Positions 22,970-35,500 of a DNA stretch of 64,000 nt are shown piece after piece. Source of the DNA: Gnetum montanum (taxonomy: Eukaryota > Streptophyta > Gnetopsida > Gnetales > Gnetaceae); contig MNCI01010819.1 in assembly GCA_015680685.1 (NCBI GenBank), forward strand, positions 218,183-282,182, written 5' to 3'. The notes under the pieces were generated by a model. That model saw only the letters and a list, made by a program, of their open reading frames with translations, was not told where the DNA came from and searched no databases. The stretch's first letter is position 1; every line of letters begins with the position of its first letter. Made by a program: the position numbers and the translations under genes.

Positions 22970-24396
22970 AATAATGTGAACCTAATTGTTTTTTAAAGGC
23001 GATTACTGTTGCTTTTCAATTGATTTGTTTTACAAGCATGGAATAATGAAATTGAAACTGAAATTTTTTTACTTCTATACATGGACTCTTATTGGACCAG
23101 TTTCAGAATTTTTTTAAATTTATAATTTAGTGATGGTAAGTGAAATAATAGAATTTAAAATAATAAAATTAAGTTACAGGAAAATAAAACTGAGAGATTA
23201 AAACCTTAATACTTTCTGTGATTTAACTTAGATTTAGCTTCATAGTTTTTTTTTTGGTTAATTTTATTTTACATTTGAAAGCAATAAAATTAGGGACTAT
23301 CACTTGGAATGGTGGTAAGTTGTGTGTTTTTGAAGTTGTAAGACTTGGGTTTATCCTTGGGTGCAATCACTCAAAAGAAATTAGGTTTTCACCTATCCAC
23401 AAACTATTCAAAAGAAGTTAAACTTTCACTTATAATCCAACCTTGAAATGGATGAAGATTGAATATTGATGAAATGTTTGAATCAGGATTTGATAGTGAA
23501 ACATTTTGAAGTTCTCAATAATAAAATCTGTGCCTGGTTTAGCAAAGCTATATGCATATGCTCTTATAAGGAGCTTTTGGATTCCCATCATAACTTTGCT
23601 GGGATATGTTCTCCAGCTATGTATGAATGTCATTCCTTACCAACGATGTTACTTTAGAGGGTGTTAGCTTATTAATGTGAACCAAATTGTTTTTTAAAGG
23701 CAATTCACTGTAGTAACCACGACTGTTGCTTTTCAATTGATTTGTTTTACAAGCATGGAATAATGAAATTGAAATTGAAATTTTTTTACTTCTATACATG
23801 GACTCTTATTGGACCAGTTTCAGAATTTTTTTAAATTTATAATTTAGTGATGGTAAGTGAAATAATAGAATTTAAAATAATAAAATTAAGTTACAGGAAA
23901 ATAAAACTGAGAGATTAAAACCTTACTACTTTCTGTGATTTAACTTAGATTTAGCTTCATAGTTTTTTTTTTGGTTAATTTTATTTTACATTTGAAAGCA
24001 ATAAAATTAGGGACTATCACTTGGAATGGTGGTAAGTTGTGTGTTTTTGAAGTTGTAAGACTTGGGTTTATCCTTGGGTGCAATCACTCAAAAGAAATTA
24101 GGTTTTCACCTATCCACAAACTATTCAAAAGAAGTTAAACTTTCACTTATAATCCAGCCTTGAAATGGATGAAGATTGAATATTGATGAAATGTTTGAAT
24201 CAGGATTTGATAGTGAAACATTTTGAAGTTTTCAATAATAAAATTTGTGCCTGGTTTAGCAAAGCTATATGCATATGCTCTTATAAGGAGCTTTTGGATT
24301 CCCATCATAACTTTGCTGGGATATGTTCTTCAGCTATGTATGAATGTCATTCCTTACCAATGATGTTACTTTAGAGGGTGTTAGCTTATTAATGAG
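22970..24396. repeat. 717-bp tandem duplication downstream of MOR1
   Basis: Two direct copies (about 22970-23676 and 23677-24396) have landmark runs such as 'atggactcttattggaccag' exactly 717 bp apart (23081 and 23798). Copy two carries a small insertion (gtagtaaccacg region near 23710), and a few substitutions separate the copies. Each copy includes a SINE-like tRNA-derived head (about 23295-23410 and 24012-24127) related to the one at 2950-3085. The paired 60-67 codon open frames are by-products. Confidence 0.9.
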
Positions 24397-24624
24397 ACTC
24401 TTGACTTAAAAACTAAATTTGTAGTTGGATTTTAGCAGGTAGTGTTAAAGTTATAAAGCTTTTTTTTCTTGTTGATGAGTGGCGAGGTACCCCTACACTC
24501 CACCATACGAATACGAGCGTACACGCGCGATCCGGTCGAACTCCGCAGACTAAATGCCTTAACGCCACAAGAAACACTTGGGGTTAATCGTTCGTTGTCT
24601 TCCCAGGCTTGCTTGTATGTGTCA

Positions 24625-25329
24625 NNNNNNNNNNNNNNNNNNNNNNNNNNNNNNNNNNNNNNNNNNNNNNNNNNNNNNNNNNNNNNNNNNNNNNNNNNNN
24701 NNNNNNNNNNNNNNNNNNNNNNNNNNNNNNNNNNNNNNNNNNNNNNNNNNNNNNNNNNNNNNNNNNNNNNNNNNNNNNNNNNNNNNNNNNNNNNNNNNNN
24801 NNNNNNNNNNNNNNNNNNNNNNNNNNNNNNNNNNNNNNNNNNNNNNNNNNNNNNNNNNNNNNNNNNNNNNNNNNNNNNNNNNNNNNNNNNNNNNNNNNNN
24901 NNNNNNNNNNNNNNNNNNNNNNNNNNNNNNNNNNNNNNNNNNNNNNNNNNNNNNNNNNNNNNNNNNNNNNNNNNNNNNNNNNNNNNNNNNNNNNNNNNNN
25001 NNNNNNNNNNNNNNNNNNNNNNNNNNNNNNNNNNNNNNNNNNNNNNNNNNNNNNNNNNNNNNNNNNNNNNNNNNNNNNNNNNNNNNNNNNNNNNNNNNNN
25101 NNNNNNNNNNNNNNNNNNNNNNNNNNNNNNNNNNNNNNNNNNNNNNNNNNNNNNNNNNNNNNNNNNNNNNNNNNNNNNNNNNNNNNNNNNNNNNNNNNNN
25201 NNNNNNNNNNNNNNNNNNNNNNNNNNNNNNNNNNNNNNNNNNNNNNNNNNNNNNNNNNNNNNNNNNNNNNNNNNNNNNNNNNNNNNNNNNNNNNNNNNNN
25301 NNNNNNNNNNNNNNNNNNNNNNNNNNNNN
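24625..25329. other. Assembly gap (705 Ns)
   Basis: This is a run of 705 unknown bases. Frames predicted across it are meaningless. The left flank (about 24475-24624) and right flank (25330-25380) are clearly more GC-rich than the AT-rich surroundings and contain gcgcgatccggtcg and gatatcgcggcc type sequence. The gap may therefore sit inside an inserted element or foreign segment. No family was recognised. Confidence 0.95.
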
Positions 25330-25379
25330 GCATGGGATGCGATATCGCGGCCTAGTGCAAGTCGCGTCTCATCACTTGT

Positions 25380-25455
25380 GGTACTAAATTCTTTTTGTTT
25401 AAGGGTCGAAAATAGTGGTACTAAATTTTTTTTGTTTTCAAGGGTCAAAAATAGG
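25380..25455. repeat. 37-bp tandem repeat at right edge of the gap
   Basis: A unit beginning ggtactaaatt and including aagggtc is present twice, starting at about 25379 and 25416. It may mark the boundary of the unknown inserted segment. Confidence 0.7.
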
Positions 25456-26439
25456 AAGCTTTCAACTTATGGTGTTATTTATTCATTTTTTCTAATTGAA
25501 TCTTGTTTTATGCCTTTGGATAGAGTTCTGTCCTTTTTACAAGAAACCCCTTGGTAAAAAGTGAAAATTAGTGAAGATATTTCTAAATTAGGGCAAGGCT
25601 CAATTCTTTTCCTACCCTGAAGGGGAGGTTTTTCAGGATTGGTTGTAAAGCATCTCTAGAACCATTGGGCATTTTCATTACACTCTCTCTTTATTGATTT
25701 GTTGTACTTTGAATTTTTTAAATATTATTATTATTATTATTTTGGGGTCTAGCACCGCCTCCTTCCTTTATAAAGTTCTATGAAAATTTGGTGTTGGCTA
25801 TAAACTATGCCTTCACATCATGCAAGTAACTCTTTTAAGCCATTAGTCTTTGACATTTTTATGCTAAGTAACATTTTCATGTTTACTATTAATCTTTGAC
25901 AAGTGGGATTTAGAGGATGTTAATGAGACTCAACGTAAGGTTTATTGTGATAGCATTATGTATTAGAATTTACTTTTGTATCTTTCTCTCCTACAAAAGT
26001 TGATATTTTACCAAAACTTTTTGTTGCTACATCAATTCATTTTGCTATTCTAAGTTCAAGTGTATATATTGAAAACGATGTAAATGTTGTTATTAATAAT
26101 TTTTTAAAGGTAAGACAAAACATTATTCTTTGACTAGAAATAACATTTTAATAGTATGTATAATGAAATTATTAAAGGTCAAAGCTATAAAATGGATAGT
26201 TGGGATGCACATGTATCACATCCCATGACTACCTAACACTATCTCAACTGTCTATTTTGAATTGATGTGGATTGTTTTATGGTTTACCTTGTTGAAGGTA
26301 GGGATATGCTAGATGTAACAATCCCTGTGTTGCACCAACTTTTGATAATGAGTGTATACAATCATTCCTCCAAAGATAAATGATAGAAAGAGTAACACTT
26401 TACTTTTAAAGCAATATAGCTAGGTTTTTTTGGTGGATC
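25456..26439. other. AT-rich intergenic sequence, nothing recognised
   Basis: It includes an (ATT)n microsatellite near 25724-25741. No gene, RNA or classified mobile element could be supported. Confidence 0.5.
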
Positions 26440-27540
26440 AAATTCTTGTCTAGTGAATATGATTTTTCTAGAATTCCCCTTGGGGAACTCTATATTACTT
26501 CCAACTTCCTCAACCAGTATTGAAATTTCTATTGATTCTCATAATGTAGATTTACAAGCTAGTAAGAAAAATGTTGTGATGCCTTCTTTTAGTGATGTTG
26601 ATGCAATCAAGATACCTAATTTTGTTCTTCCCAATGAAGTGTATGAGTTATTGGTTGCTAATCTTTCATCACAATATGTGTTCATTCAAATTTTGGCTTT
26701 TTTGCCTCATGATCAATGTTTCATTTCGTAGTTAAATGATGTGATGAAAAAACATGACATCCAAGTCCTTTATGATAGGTATTATTTTTAGGATTTTTAT
26801 TTTTGTTTGTTGAGTTAGGTAATGCTTTGATGGTGCAAAATGGCCTAGATACAGGGTCTTTCATATATAAGCATGTAATGTTGATTAGTTGTAAGTGGGC
26901 TCTAGATTTTGATGTCCAATCTCAAGAATATGCTAGTGTTTCATGTTTTTTCAAGTCATATAATCTTCCATTGATTTTTCAGAAAGTTGAGTAAGAAATT
27001 GTTAGTCTTGCAGATCCTATTAAGCACATGGAGTCTATTTCTGCAACTTTTGGTTTTGTAGACATTTTTTTGTTAAAATCAATCTTCTCAATTGTAAAAA
27101 AGAATGGTATTACAAGCAAGAGGAAATACATATAATCAACCAATTATGTATTATAATGGTTCCAAATTTTTGAAAATTTTGTCATTTCGAAGGACATTTA
27201 TTTAATGCTTGTCCTTTTGTATAAAAAAAAATATGAAGAAAAGAAAAATTGTATTGAAGTTGGAGATAGAAAAAACAATATGAAGTTGAAGATATGAAAA
27301 ATCAAGTTATGTTAATGATAAGAATGAAATGGCAATAAAGAATCCAAAGATGATAGAAGCTCCTATGTATATTTTTGCTAGTACTAGAAAAAGTAATAAG
27401 TAGCTTAGATAAATTGCTTTTAAGGCAAAATTTTCCTTGTCCAACAAGAATATTATTAACTCAAAGATTAAAACTAATGTCGACAAGAAGGTTATAGTTG
27501 ATGGTGAAGATTCCCAACATAAGATCAATAACATGCAACA
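26440..27540 (+). pseudogene. Decayed LINE ORF1-like (DUF4283/zinc-knuckle) remnant
   Basis: Reading across several frames and stops gives pieces such as LGNALMVQNGLDTGSF, then CKWALDFDVQSQEYASV, then GHLFNACPF. Their order and character resemble the DUF4283 plus CCHC knuckle ORF1 (gag-like) protein of plant L1-type LINEs. The frame is broken many times and no reverse transcriptase follows, so this is a dead fragment. The assignment rests on weak pattern similarity. Confidence 0.4.
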
Positions 27541-28020
27541 ATGTAAATATTTTTTATTAGTGGTATCACTTTTTTGCTTTAAAACAAATACTGGTATTAA
27601 GCCACAACTCTCTATCTTAAATACTTACACTATTTGAAGTTCAAGCATGGATGTTGAAAAAAGATCTACATTTTGTTAGGATTGGGAGCTTTCTCCCTAC
27701 TAATAATTAATTATCTTCACTTTTCAAAAAATTTTCAATTGAAAGTTGTTTCTTTCCATATTTTTTTAATGATGTCTACTCAATGTCAAGCTTGTGATGC
27801 ACTTCAAATTTTTTTTTTGCTCATTATTAATATTTTTTTTTGGGATTTGACACCCTCCTCCTAAATTTGGAGTTTGCCAATAAGAGGTGGTTCAAGTGGT
27901 TATTTTCTAAGTTAAATGTTGGCTATATGTTTTAAGAGTACTTATAGTTAAAAAAAATTTTAGATTTCAGCATCCCTTGAATTCAAACATTGACAATAAT
28001 ATAACTATTTTTAATTAGTA

Positions 28021-28800
28021 GGCCATTGCTTGGTTGGTTAGAGCATGCAACTTGTAATTTGCAAGTCTATGGTTTAAGCATGCAACTTGTGGTTTACAAG
28101 TCCCAAATTCATTATCTGAGATTCTTGAATTTTTGTTCAAGATGGAGTTGACATCTTTGATTGAAAGTACTTTGAATGGTAGCCTAGTGGTATGGGTCTT
28201 GGCTTGGTAACCCTAGGTCACAATTTCAATTCTATGAGGTAGGATTGAGTTATAAACTTCTATAAATCTTAGGGTGTACCTATGTTTCAATTATTTCAGG
28301 TCCTAACACCCCCTAAAGGTACTTCAAATGTTACAAGCCCATATTATTATATCATCTCTAGTTTGCATATTTTTTCTTTGGAAGATGTTTTAACTCATAC
28401 TAGATTCATCATTAGTTACAACTGATTTCTCAAAGGTTAAAGACTAGATTGTCGCAAGTCATGTCTCAATATGATACTATACATATTTTACCAATGGTAT
28501 TTATAGAAGGGTATGGGGTTGAGTGTCAAATGTCTTATGTTATTTATTAACATATTACATGTTATATGTTTTAGAGTGAGTAAGTCACTATTTGGTTAGA
28601 GCATGTGGTTTGATGTGTAAGTCAAAAGTTTTATTGCAAATAAAACATTTGATTGTATCCAAGAGTGTAGTGCAATGGTAAAGACACTCACCTCTCAATT
28701 GGAACATTGTAACAATGAGGTGTTAGCCTAGTGGTAAGACACTTGATTTGGAAGCTCAATCTTGGGTTCAGTTTTGGTGGGCAATTCTAAGTTACATTTT
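28021..28800 (+). repeat. Cluster of tRNA-like SINE heads
   Basis: At least five tRNA-like starts lie within about 800 bp: near 28025 (gcttggttggttagagc), 28176 (tagcctagtggtatggg), 28578 (tatttggttagagcatg), 28670 (gtagtgcaatggtaaag) and 28727 (tagcctagtggtaagac). Several are followed at the expected distance by a box-B-like segment such as gggttcagtt. None folds convincingly as an intact tRNA with a normal anticodon arm, so I read them as nested, decayed tRNA-derived SINEs. Confidence 0.45.
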
Positions 28801-29440
28801 AGCCCCTCAATTGGAAGGTTGTTGATTTAATTATTGCTTGACTTAATAAACTTTAGAATGGGATACTCTTGTTTAGTGGGTAAAAGAAAAATAAAACATT
28901 TAATTTTGTTTGCCTCCCTCACACTTCAATATTTCTTTAAAAAAAAGTGTGAACTTTTTAAATTAATTTACTGTAAATTGGAAATTGGAAATTTTTAGTA
29001 TGTTTAGAAAATTGCAAAGAATTTGTTAGATGGTTAAATGGTTAAGAAGCCTCGGCATATTTTTATGTTTAACTAAAAACATTATTGATATAATGCCCTA
29101 TGCAAATAAGGTCAATTTGAATGAAAATTACGATTAATATTATAATTGATTTCAAACAAAAAATATGTCAGTTCCAAAATTTTGCTCGGGTGGCGGTAGA
29201 AATGCAACGTACATATTATATGGAAATTCCAAATCATATAGTACAGCTAAAAAGCATCCATTTTCATTTTTAGATGCTAGTAAGTACGAAGTCTTCATTG
29301 AGTTCAGGCTAGAATCGGCTGGCATTTATGCCTTTCACGCAGACTCGAATCCGAGAACAAAAGACTGCAGCTCTTGGACCAATTGCCTTTGCTTGCTTGC
29401 CGATATTTTCGTTTACTTTTGTGAACATTTGCAGTAAGGG
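28801..29440. other. Upstream region of VCS
   Basis: This is AT-rich sequence without a gene. The open frame at 29165-29437 has no family features and ends just before the putative TATA box, so it is not called. Confidence 0.45.
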
Positions 29441-29445
29441 TAAAG

Positions 29446-29455
29446 CTTTATAAAG
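29446..29455 (+). promoter_or_regulatory. Candidate TATA box of VCS
   Basis: The sequence ctttataaag lies about 85 bp before the VCS start codon. If used, transcription would begin near 29480 and leave a leader of roughly 55 nt. This is inference from position and sequence only. Confidence 0.3.
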
Positions 29456-29536
29456 CGGTTCTGAACGATATCCGCAAGCGCACAAAAAGCGAAGAATTGC
29501 AGATTGAGATTGACACAGGAAAATCATCGAAGGAAA

Positions 29537-32500
29537 ATGGCGTCAGCAGGCATAGGCGGAGTCGGAGGAGGAGGAGGGGGCGGCGGGGGTTTCGAAATGC
29601 AGAGCATGATGTTCAATAATCCAAACCCTAACGCACCTCCAATTCCGTCAGCGCCATATCCGCCACCGCACTACTATCACCAGCAGCAACACAACAACAA
29701 CGTCATACCGCAGCAATTTCTGATGAACAACAACAACAACGCCAACACTTCTTTCGCATTTCACCAACAATTTCCAAACCCTAACATGGCGGCACCGACA
29801 GCACCGCCACCGAAGATGCCGACATTTTACGGTACGCCTCCTCCTCCGGCAGCGGCGGTGGCGCAGAGATCGCCGATGGCGTCGCCGCCGCTGGACGGAG
29901 CGCGCCTCATGGCACTGCTCACGGCGCACTCCTCCGGGGAAAATCCGCTTCCGAACGCGCTGGAGTTGCCGCCGCCTGCGCTGGCCTCCGCTGGAGGCGA
30001 CCAAGCATCGTCGCCTGTTACTCCTCCGCCTGCTATGGCTCCGGCCATTCCCACGGCGCCGCCGGTGAGTCTGGCGGCAACAGCGGCTCCGTCGCTGGTG
30101 AGCCGTGTTTCAAGTATGAGTAGCAGCAGCAACAAGGCGCCCCGCGGTAGGGCGTTGCAGGGCAACCATGTGAGCTACGACATCGACCTGAGGCTCCCGG
30201 GCGAAGCCCAGCCTCAGCTCGAGGTGTCCCCCATTGCCAGGTACGTTTCCGAGCGTGTTTTCTCCCATGGTCGCGGCATTGCCGTCAACCAGCGCTATAT
30301 TTGCTACGGTCTGCGCGCCGGGAACATCCGGATTCTCAACATTCATACCGCCCTCAAAAATATCCTTCGTGGCCATACTCAGGTACTCACTGCCTCACTG
30401 ACGTGAATTGTATTGTATTTCATGTGGATTACGCATTTTGGAGTGTCTTTAAGACAATGTCTATTGAGTACTACAAATGAAATAAAGAAATTATTCTAAA
30501 CCTAATTTGAGATCATCGGCGTCGCCCGCTACCGGGTTGATTCATGATTTGTCTCTTAACTACTATCGTTTAGAATTATAAAAATGACCTGGGAAGGTTG
30601 AACAATAGGAGGGCAGGGGTCTTTATGACCGGTGATAATCAGTAATAAAAGGGGTTCTTACAACTAGTAATAATTGGCAACCGAAAATCATTATTAAGTC
30701 ATTTTTTCTGTTCTTCCCAAACATAGCATGAACTCGAAGCCTAAACGAGCTCACTCATTTATTTTCATAAAACGTACATGGAATGAGCAAGTCGAGCGAA
30801 TGAGCAACAACAGATGCAAAAAATAACCAGTCAAATCAATCTTTTTCTACAACATAAGCTTCATTGTAATTCAATAGTTCTTTACACCATATGCCTCAAT
30901 GTGTTGAATTAAAGCATAAAATACAGTTTCTTCCCCAATCAGTGTACCTCCTCCAAATAAATTCATGAAGGAAAGATTTAAACAATTTTGAACAGCTCCA
31001 GGCAAAGTTTGTACAAAGAGAATTGATTTTTAATCAACAGATTCGGCTTCTGCCACAGGGCCTTGTGTAAGGTGGCATGTTTTTAGCTTAAGAAAAATGA
31101 TGTAAAGTAAGTGATGAATGATGCAACTTTCAATTCAAGAAAAATGGCTGAGGAGAGCCTAGCAGAGCTTAAGAATATAGCTGAAAAATGCCGAAACATG
31201 CTTCAAAAGCATTTTGCTTTGGTTGTGAATATTTTAATGATTTGAAAAAGTGACCGGTTTAATCAATTGTAAATAATTACGTTACTGTTTATTGCCGGTC
31301 ATAGAGACCCTGCCCCTATTGTTCAACTCTGCCGATGAGGTTGTTAATTTAATGCTTTAAAGGATGTTGCACAGTGAACATCATTCATAATCCCATCTAA
31401 AGCTGCGTTTCATCCAAAATCAATGGTAATAAGATGGGTAAATGAAAGTATTATTTAAAAAGTTCATTTTTATTGAGATATAGAATTACACATCCTAATT
31501 GTAACAAACAAGTTTGTGTTTTCTTTTCATTTATTTGGGTTTGATTCACTGTGCTGCTATTTGACTATTTATGTATTTTTTGTAGAATATCATACTTTGA
31601 ATGAGTGGATTCTCATTAACATCTTTGCTTTTAGAATTTAAAGTTATGGATTTTATTTGTACAGAATAGGACATATATGGTAATTTTGGCAAACCATTAA
31701 AGGTTTTAGACTGTTATCTTATTTTTGGAGTTTTATTGTACAGAGGGTGACAGATATGGCTTTTTTCTCAGAAGATATAGATCTCCTTGCCAGGCATGTT
31801 GCATGGTTTTCTTTGTCCTTTCATGTAATTGTATTCTATTCTTGCAATCTTATTGACTTAAGATAGTATTTTGATTGAATTTTAGTGTAAGCTCAGATGG
31901 AAAATTATATGTGCGTAAAATTATTGAGGACTTCGGAGATGATGGTAAGATGCAAATTACAGAGCAAATTTTGCTTTCTATTCAAATTACTGGAGATTGG
32001 GATTCTGTAAATCCACGCATTCTTTGGCATTGTCGTCAGCAGGTGATTGTTGCAGCTTTTGAAATAGTGATTAGTTAAGCATTATAATTGATTAATAGTA
32101 CTACATAGAATGAAAATATTCAGAAAATTATCAAGCCTATTTATTCTTTACATTTCACAAGGATGATGTTATGTTTATGATATTGCAGGATGTTTTGTTG
32201 ATTGGTATTGGGAAGTATGTACTGAAAGTAGATATTACAAAAGCCAGCATCTCTGCTCATGGTGATAGAATTTCACCTGAGGATCCTTGCAAATTTGATG
32301 TGGAAAATCTTATTGAAGGAGTTTATTGCATTGGCAAACACAATCGAGATGTCAATGCCATGTCTATAAATCACTGGATCATAACTCGTTTGGCCACTGC
32401 ATCAGAAGATGGCATGGTTTGTCTACTATAAGAGTCTTGTTTGTGTATTTGTTATGTTATTCACATTTGTGATGCATCTAATTGTTTTGATAATGGCCAT

Positions 32501-35500
32501 TATCTGATTAAGGCTTGAGTTTTTGGTGCATTACTGTCTTTTAATATTCAAAGGTCCTATTCAAAATATAAAAGACATTTATTATACATTTTAATATTTT
32601 TGGTAATGTACATTGTGTGATTACAGCCTTTGTTAGATCATTAATACATTTCATATTTTAAAGTTTCATTCAAAACATAAGTGGCGAGTTTTTTAGATTT
32701 TCATTGGAATACTTAAGTTTCTATGGTTTGGTGTATGGCAGTCAAGGGCTGTAGCCAACATGAGGCACTTGTGTTACAGAAATGTTAGTTTGCAACAATC
32801 ACTATGACTCGTATCGTTAGCATACAAGAAGGGATGAGTTTTTGGCTTAGCTTCATGAAACTAAGATTTGGCTGTTGCTTATTTTATCAAATATTTCCAA
32901 TATAATTCTATGTTTCATTGTTAAAAATATTTTCATGGAACTCCTTAATTTGCTTGTCATTTCAAGTTTCAAGATTTAAATGAGGTAAACCTGTGCACTT
33001 GTTGTTCAGGAAATTAACCGGCAAAGTTTTAGAGTCTATCTCAGCCTTAAATGCTTCAGACCATTATTAAAAACTTAAATATGAAATAAATGATTTTAAA
33101 GGAATATTCATATATGTAAATTTTTTTGATTAATTTAATATTTTTAAATGAGCATTTTGAATTGTCATGCTAATTCCGTAAGCTTCCCTGTATTATTATG
33201 ACCATGACCACTAAATTTCCTAGTGTTTTATGGTAGTCTTAGGCAACTGTCAACCCACTTAGGCATACAAAGATGCTGATATGATCTTGAACTCTTAGCT
33301 AAGGTTCAACTTCTCAAAGATGCTGTGATAGTAGAACCTGGGTCCAATTAATAAAAAACACAGCAAGTAAGCAGCAAGGAATATTTGCAGGAAAATATGA
33401 CTCATAGTATGCTTTGAGAGTAATGCTCATGGAATTTTAGGTTCTAGCTTGGCCACTAAAATGTGACATCAAGTATTGTGATTAAGAAAATGAGCAAAGA
33501 CAATCATATGTAAAATTGAAAAGAGACATTGTCAAGAAAATATAAACTTCACAATTGGATGAATGATCCTTTGGATGTCACTGACTAGCATAACTTTATA
33601 AATGATAATTCCTAATTTTAGGTTTTTATTATTGTTGGTCTGCAATGGAGTTTGTTGTAGCATACTTGCTTGTTCGCCTAGTGTACTGTCTTTATCCAAA
33701 ATGATCTTAGACAGATGGAATTGATATGTGTTTTGAAATAGGCTCTATGCATAACCATTGCATGGGACTGTATTTTAATTGCAAGCTAGTTAATTTATCT
33801 ATAGTGTTATAAGCATTGATAGGTTCTTAAATTTAAAATTTGCCATTTTTAAATTTTTAAATTTTTTTAATAGTTAATGCTTTGTTTTTGCATTTATTGG
33901 ATTTTGTCTGATTATACATCTTTCATTAATAGTTTCTGAAAATTGATTACTAAGATTAAACTGTTCAATATATGAACATTACAGCATGAGATATAATGAC
34001 ACGGTATTAAAGTGATAAAGTAGAAAGGACAATAATCATCAACATTAACAAGGTAATCAACTATTCAAGAATGCTGTCAATTAAACATCCTATAGCACTC
34101 ATGCCTTTTGGAACAGCAACTTTTGTTTGCTTAACCTGTTCTTAAAAATCTACTAAATATCTGCACAGACAAACAACATGCAACTTATCTTCACTCTCAA
34201 TCAACCTGGAGTATGTATGCATCTATCATCTTAGAAGCAAGATCGATGTTTACCATTCATCTGAGATAACTGAAAGATGTCAGTTTTAAAATATTTGAAT
34301 CCATTAATTGAGTATCTCTCATTTATTAATATGGAATACATGTTTTTTGGTTGGGACAAGGCTAGGATGATAATATATTTTTTTTTGTTTTTGCAGGTGA
34401 AAATATGGGATGATAATATGATGGTTGCTTCTGTAGGTTTTGAGCCACATTGGGGTTATCCTGTTAGTGCAGTAGCATTTATTGCAAATCCTTGTCGTCC
34501 TGAACACATAGTGCTTCTAACAGCTGTATGCTTTTATTCTTTGATAAGTTCTTCGTGAGCTTCTTTCGTTGCTTCTGCCTAGTTTTACATGGTTTACAGT
34601 GGTACTGTCTTTTCTATTATTTTTTGTTCACAGGATCCTTTCGGACGTGAACTGAAGTTATGGACATCTTCAGGTTCAGATGGCTGGTTGACATCGCCAG
34701 ATTTAGGAAAGTGGCAGTGTATTCAAACACTTGAACTCAAAAGTTCTGAACAAGTACATGAAAATGCATTTTTTAACCATGTTGTGCCTTTGCCTGTAGC
34801 AAACCTTATCTTGTTAGCAAATGGGAAAAGAAATGCTATGTATGCTATTCATCTTGATTTTGGATCAAAGCCTTCAGCAACCTGCATGGACTATTTGGCT
34901 GAGTTCTCTGTTGCTATGCCTATAATAAGCATCACTGCTACAAGTGACAATGTAAATGATGGCAATGGAACAATACAAATATTTTGTGTGCAAACACAGG
35001 CCATCCAACAATATACTTTAGATTTATTTCAATGCTTGCCACCACCTGTAGAACTTTCCCTGCAAGAGAAGGACAACGTGATCTCTAGAGCATTTGAAAT
35101 GCCATCTTGCTCTAGTTTTGTACCCATTGAAGCATCGTACAATGGTAATCTTAATGAATCAACAGTAGGAGAATCTCGAAGCATGTCACCTGGACCTGCA
35201 AATGTTGGTGAAACAATCTCCAATATTATTTATCCTACTTTAATGAAGCCAGATAACGAGTACTCACATGCAGAAGATTACTTGCCTGTTTCTGGAGCTT
35301 TTGCTGCAACTGCTCCTTTATCATCTGAAGTTCCTGTTCCATTAAGTCCCAGATTGGGTGGGAGGCAGCCACGGCCAAAAAGTCCAACAATTAGGTTTGA
35401 TAAAAATCTTTTACCTATCAGTTCTGCCTCAAATCAGAAGTATATGATGGACAGGAAAGTAGAGGATGCTTTTACAACATTACCAAAAGCACAGATGGAA

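Noticed and set aside
24432-25557. Long open frames across the gap
   Set aside because: They consist almost entirely of unknown bases; the frames are artefacts of the N run.
28021-28800. Functional tRNA genes
   Set aside because: The box-A-like starts are convincing, but acceptor stems and anticodon arms do not pair well, so SINE heads are the better explanation.
29504-29536. Upstream extension of the VCS start
   Set aside because: The apparent in-frame start at 29504 is a TTG, not ATG; the first ATG at 29537 has a good context.
29648-30376. Minus-strand open frames opposite VCS exon 1
   Set aside because: They are shadows of the GC-rich, low-complexity first exon of VCS on the other strand (Arg- and Gly-rich with no domain).
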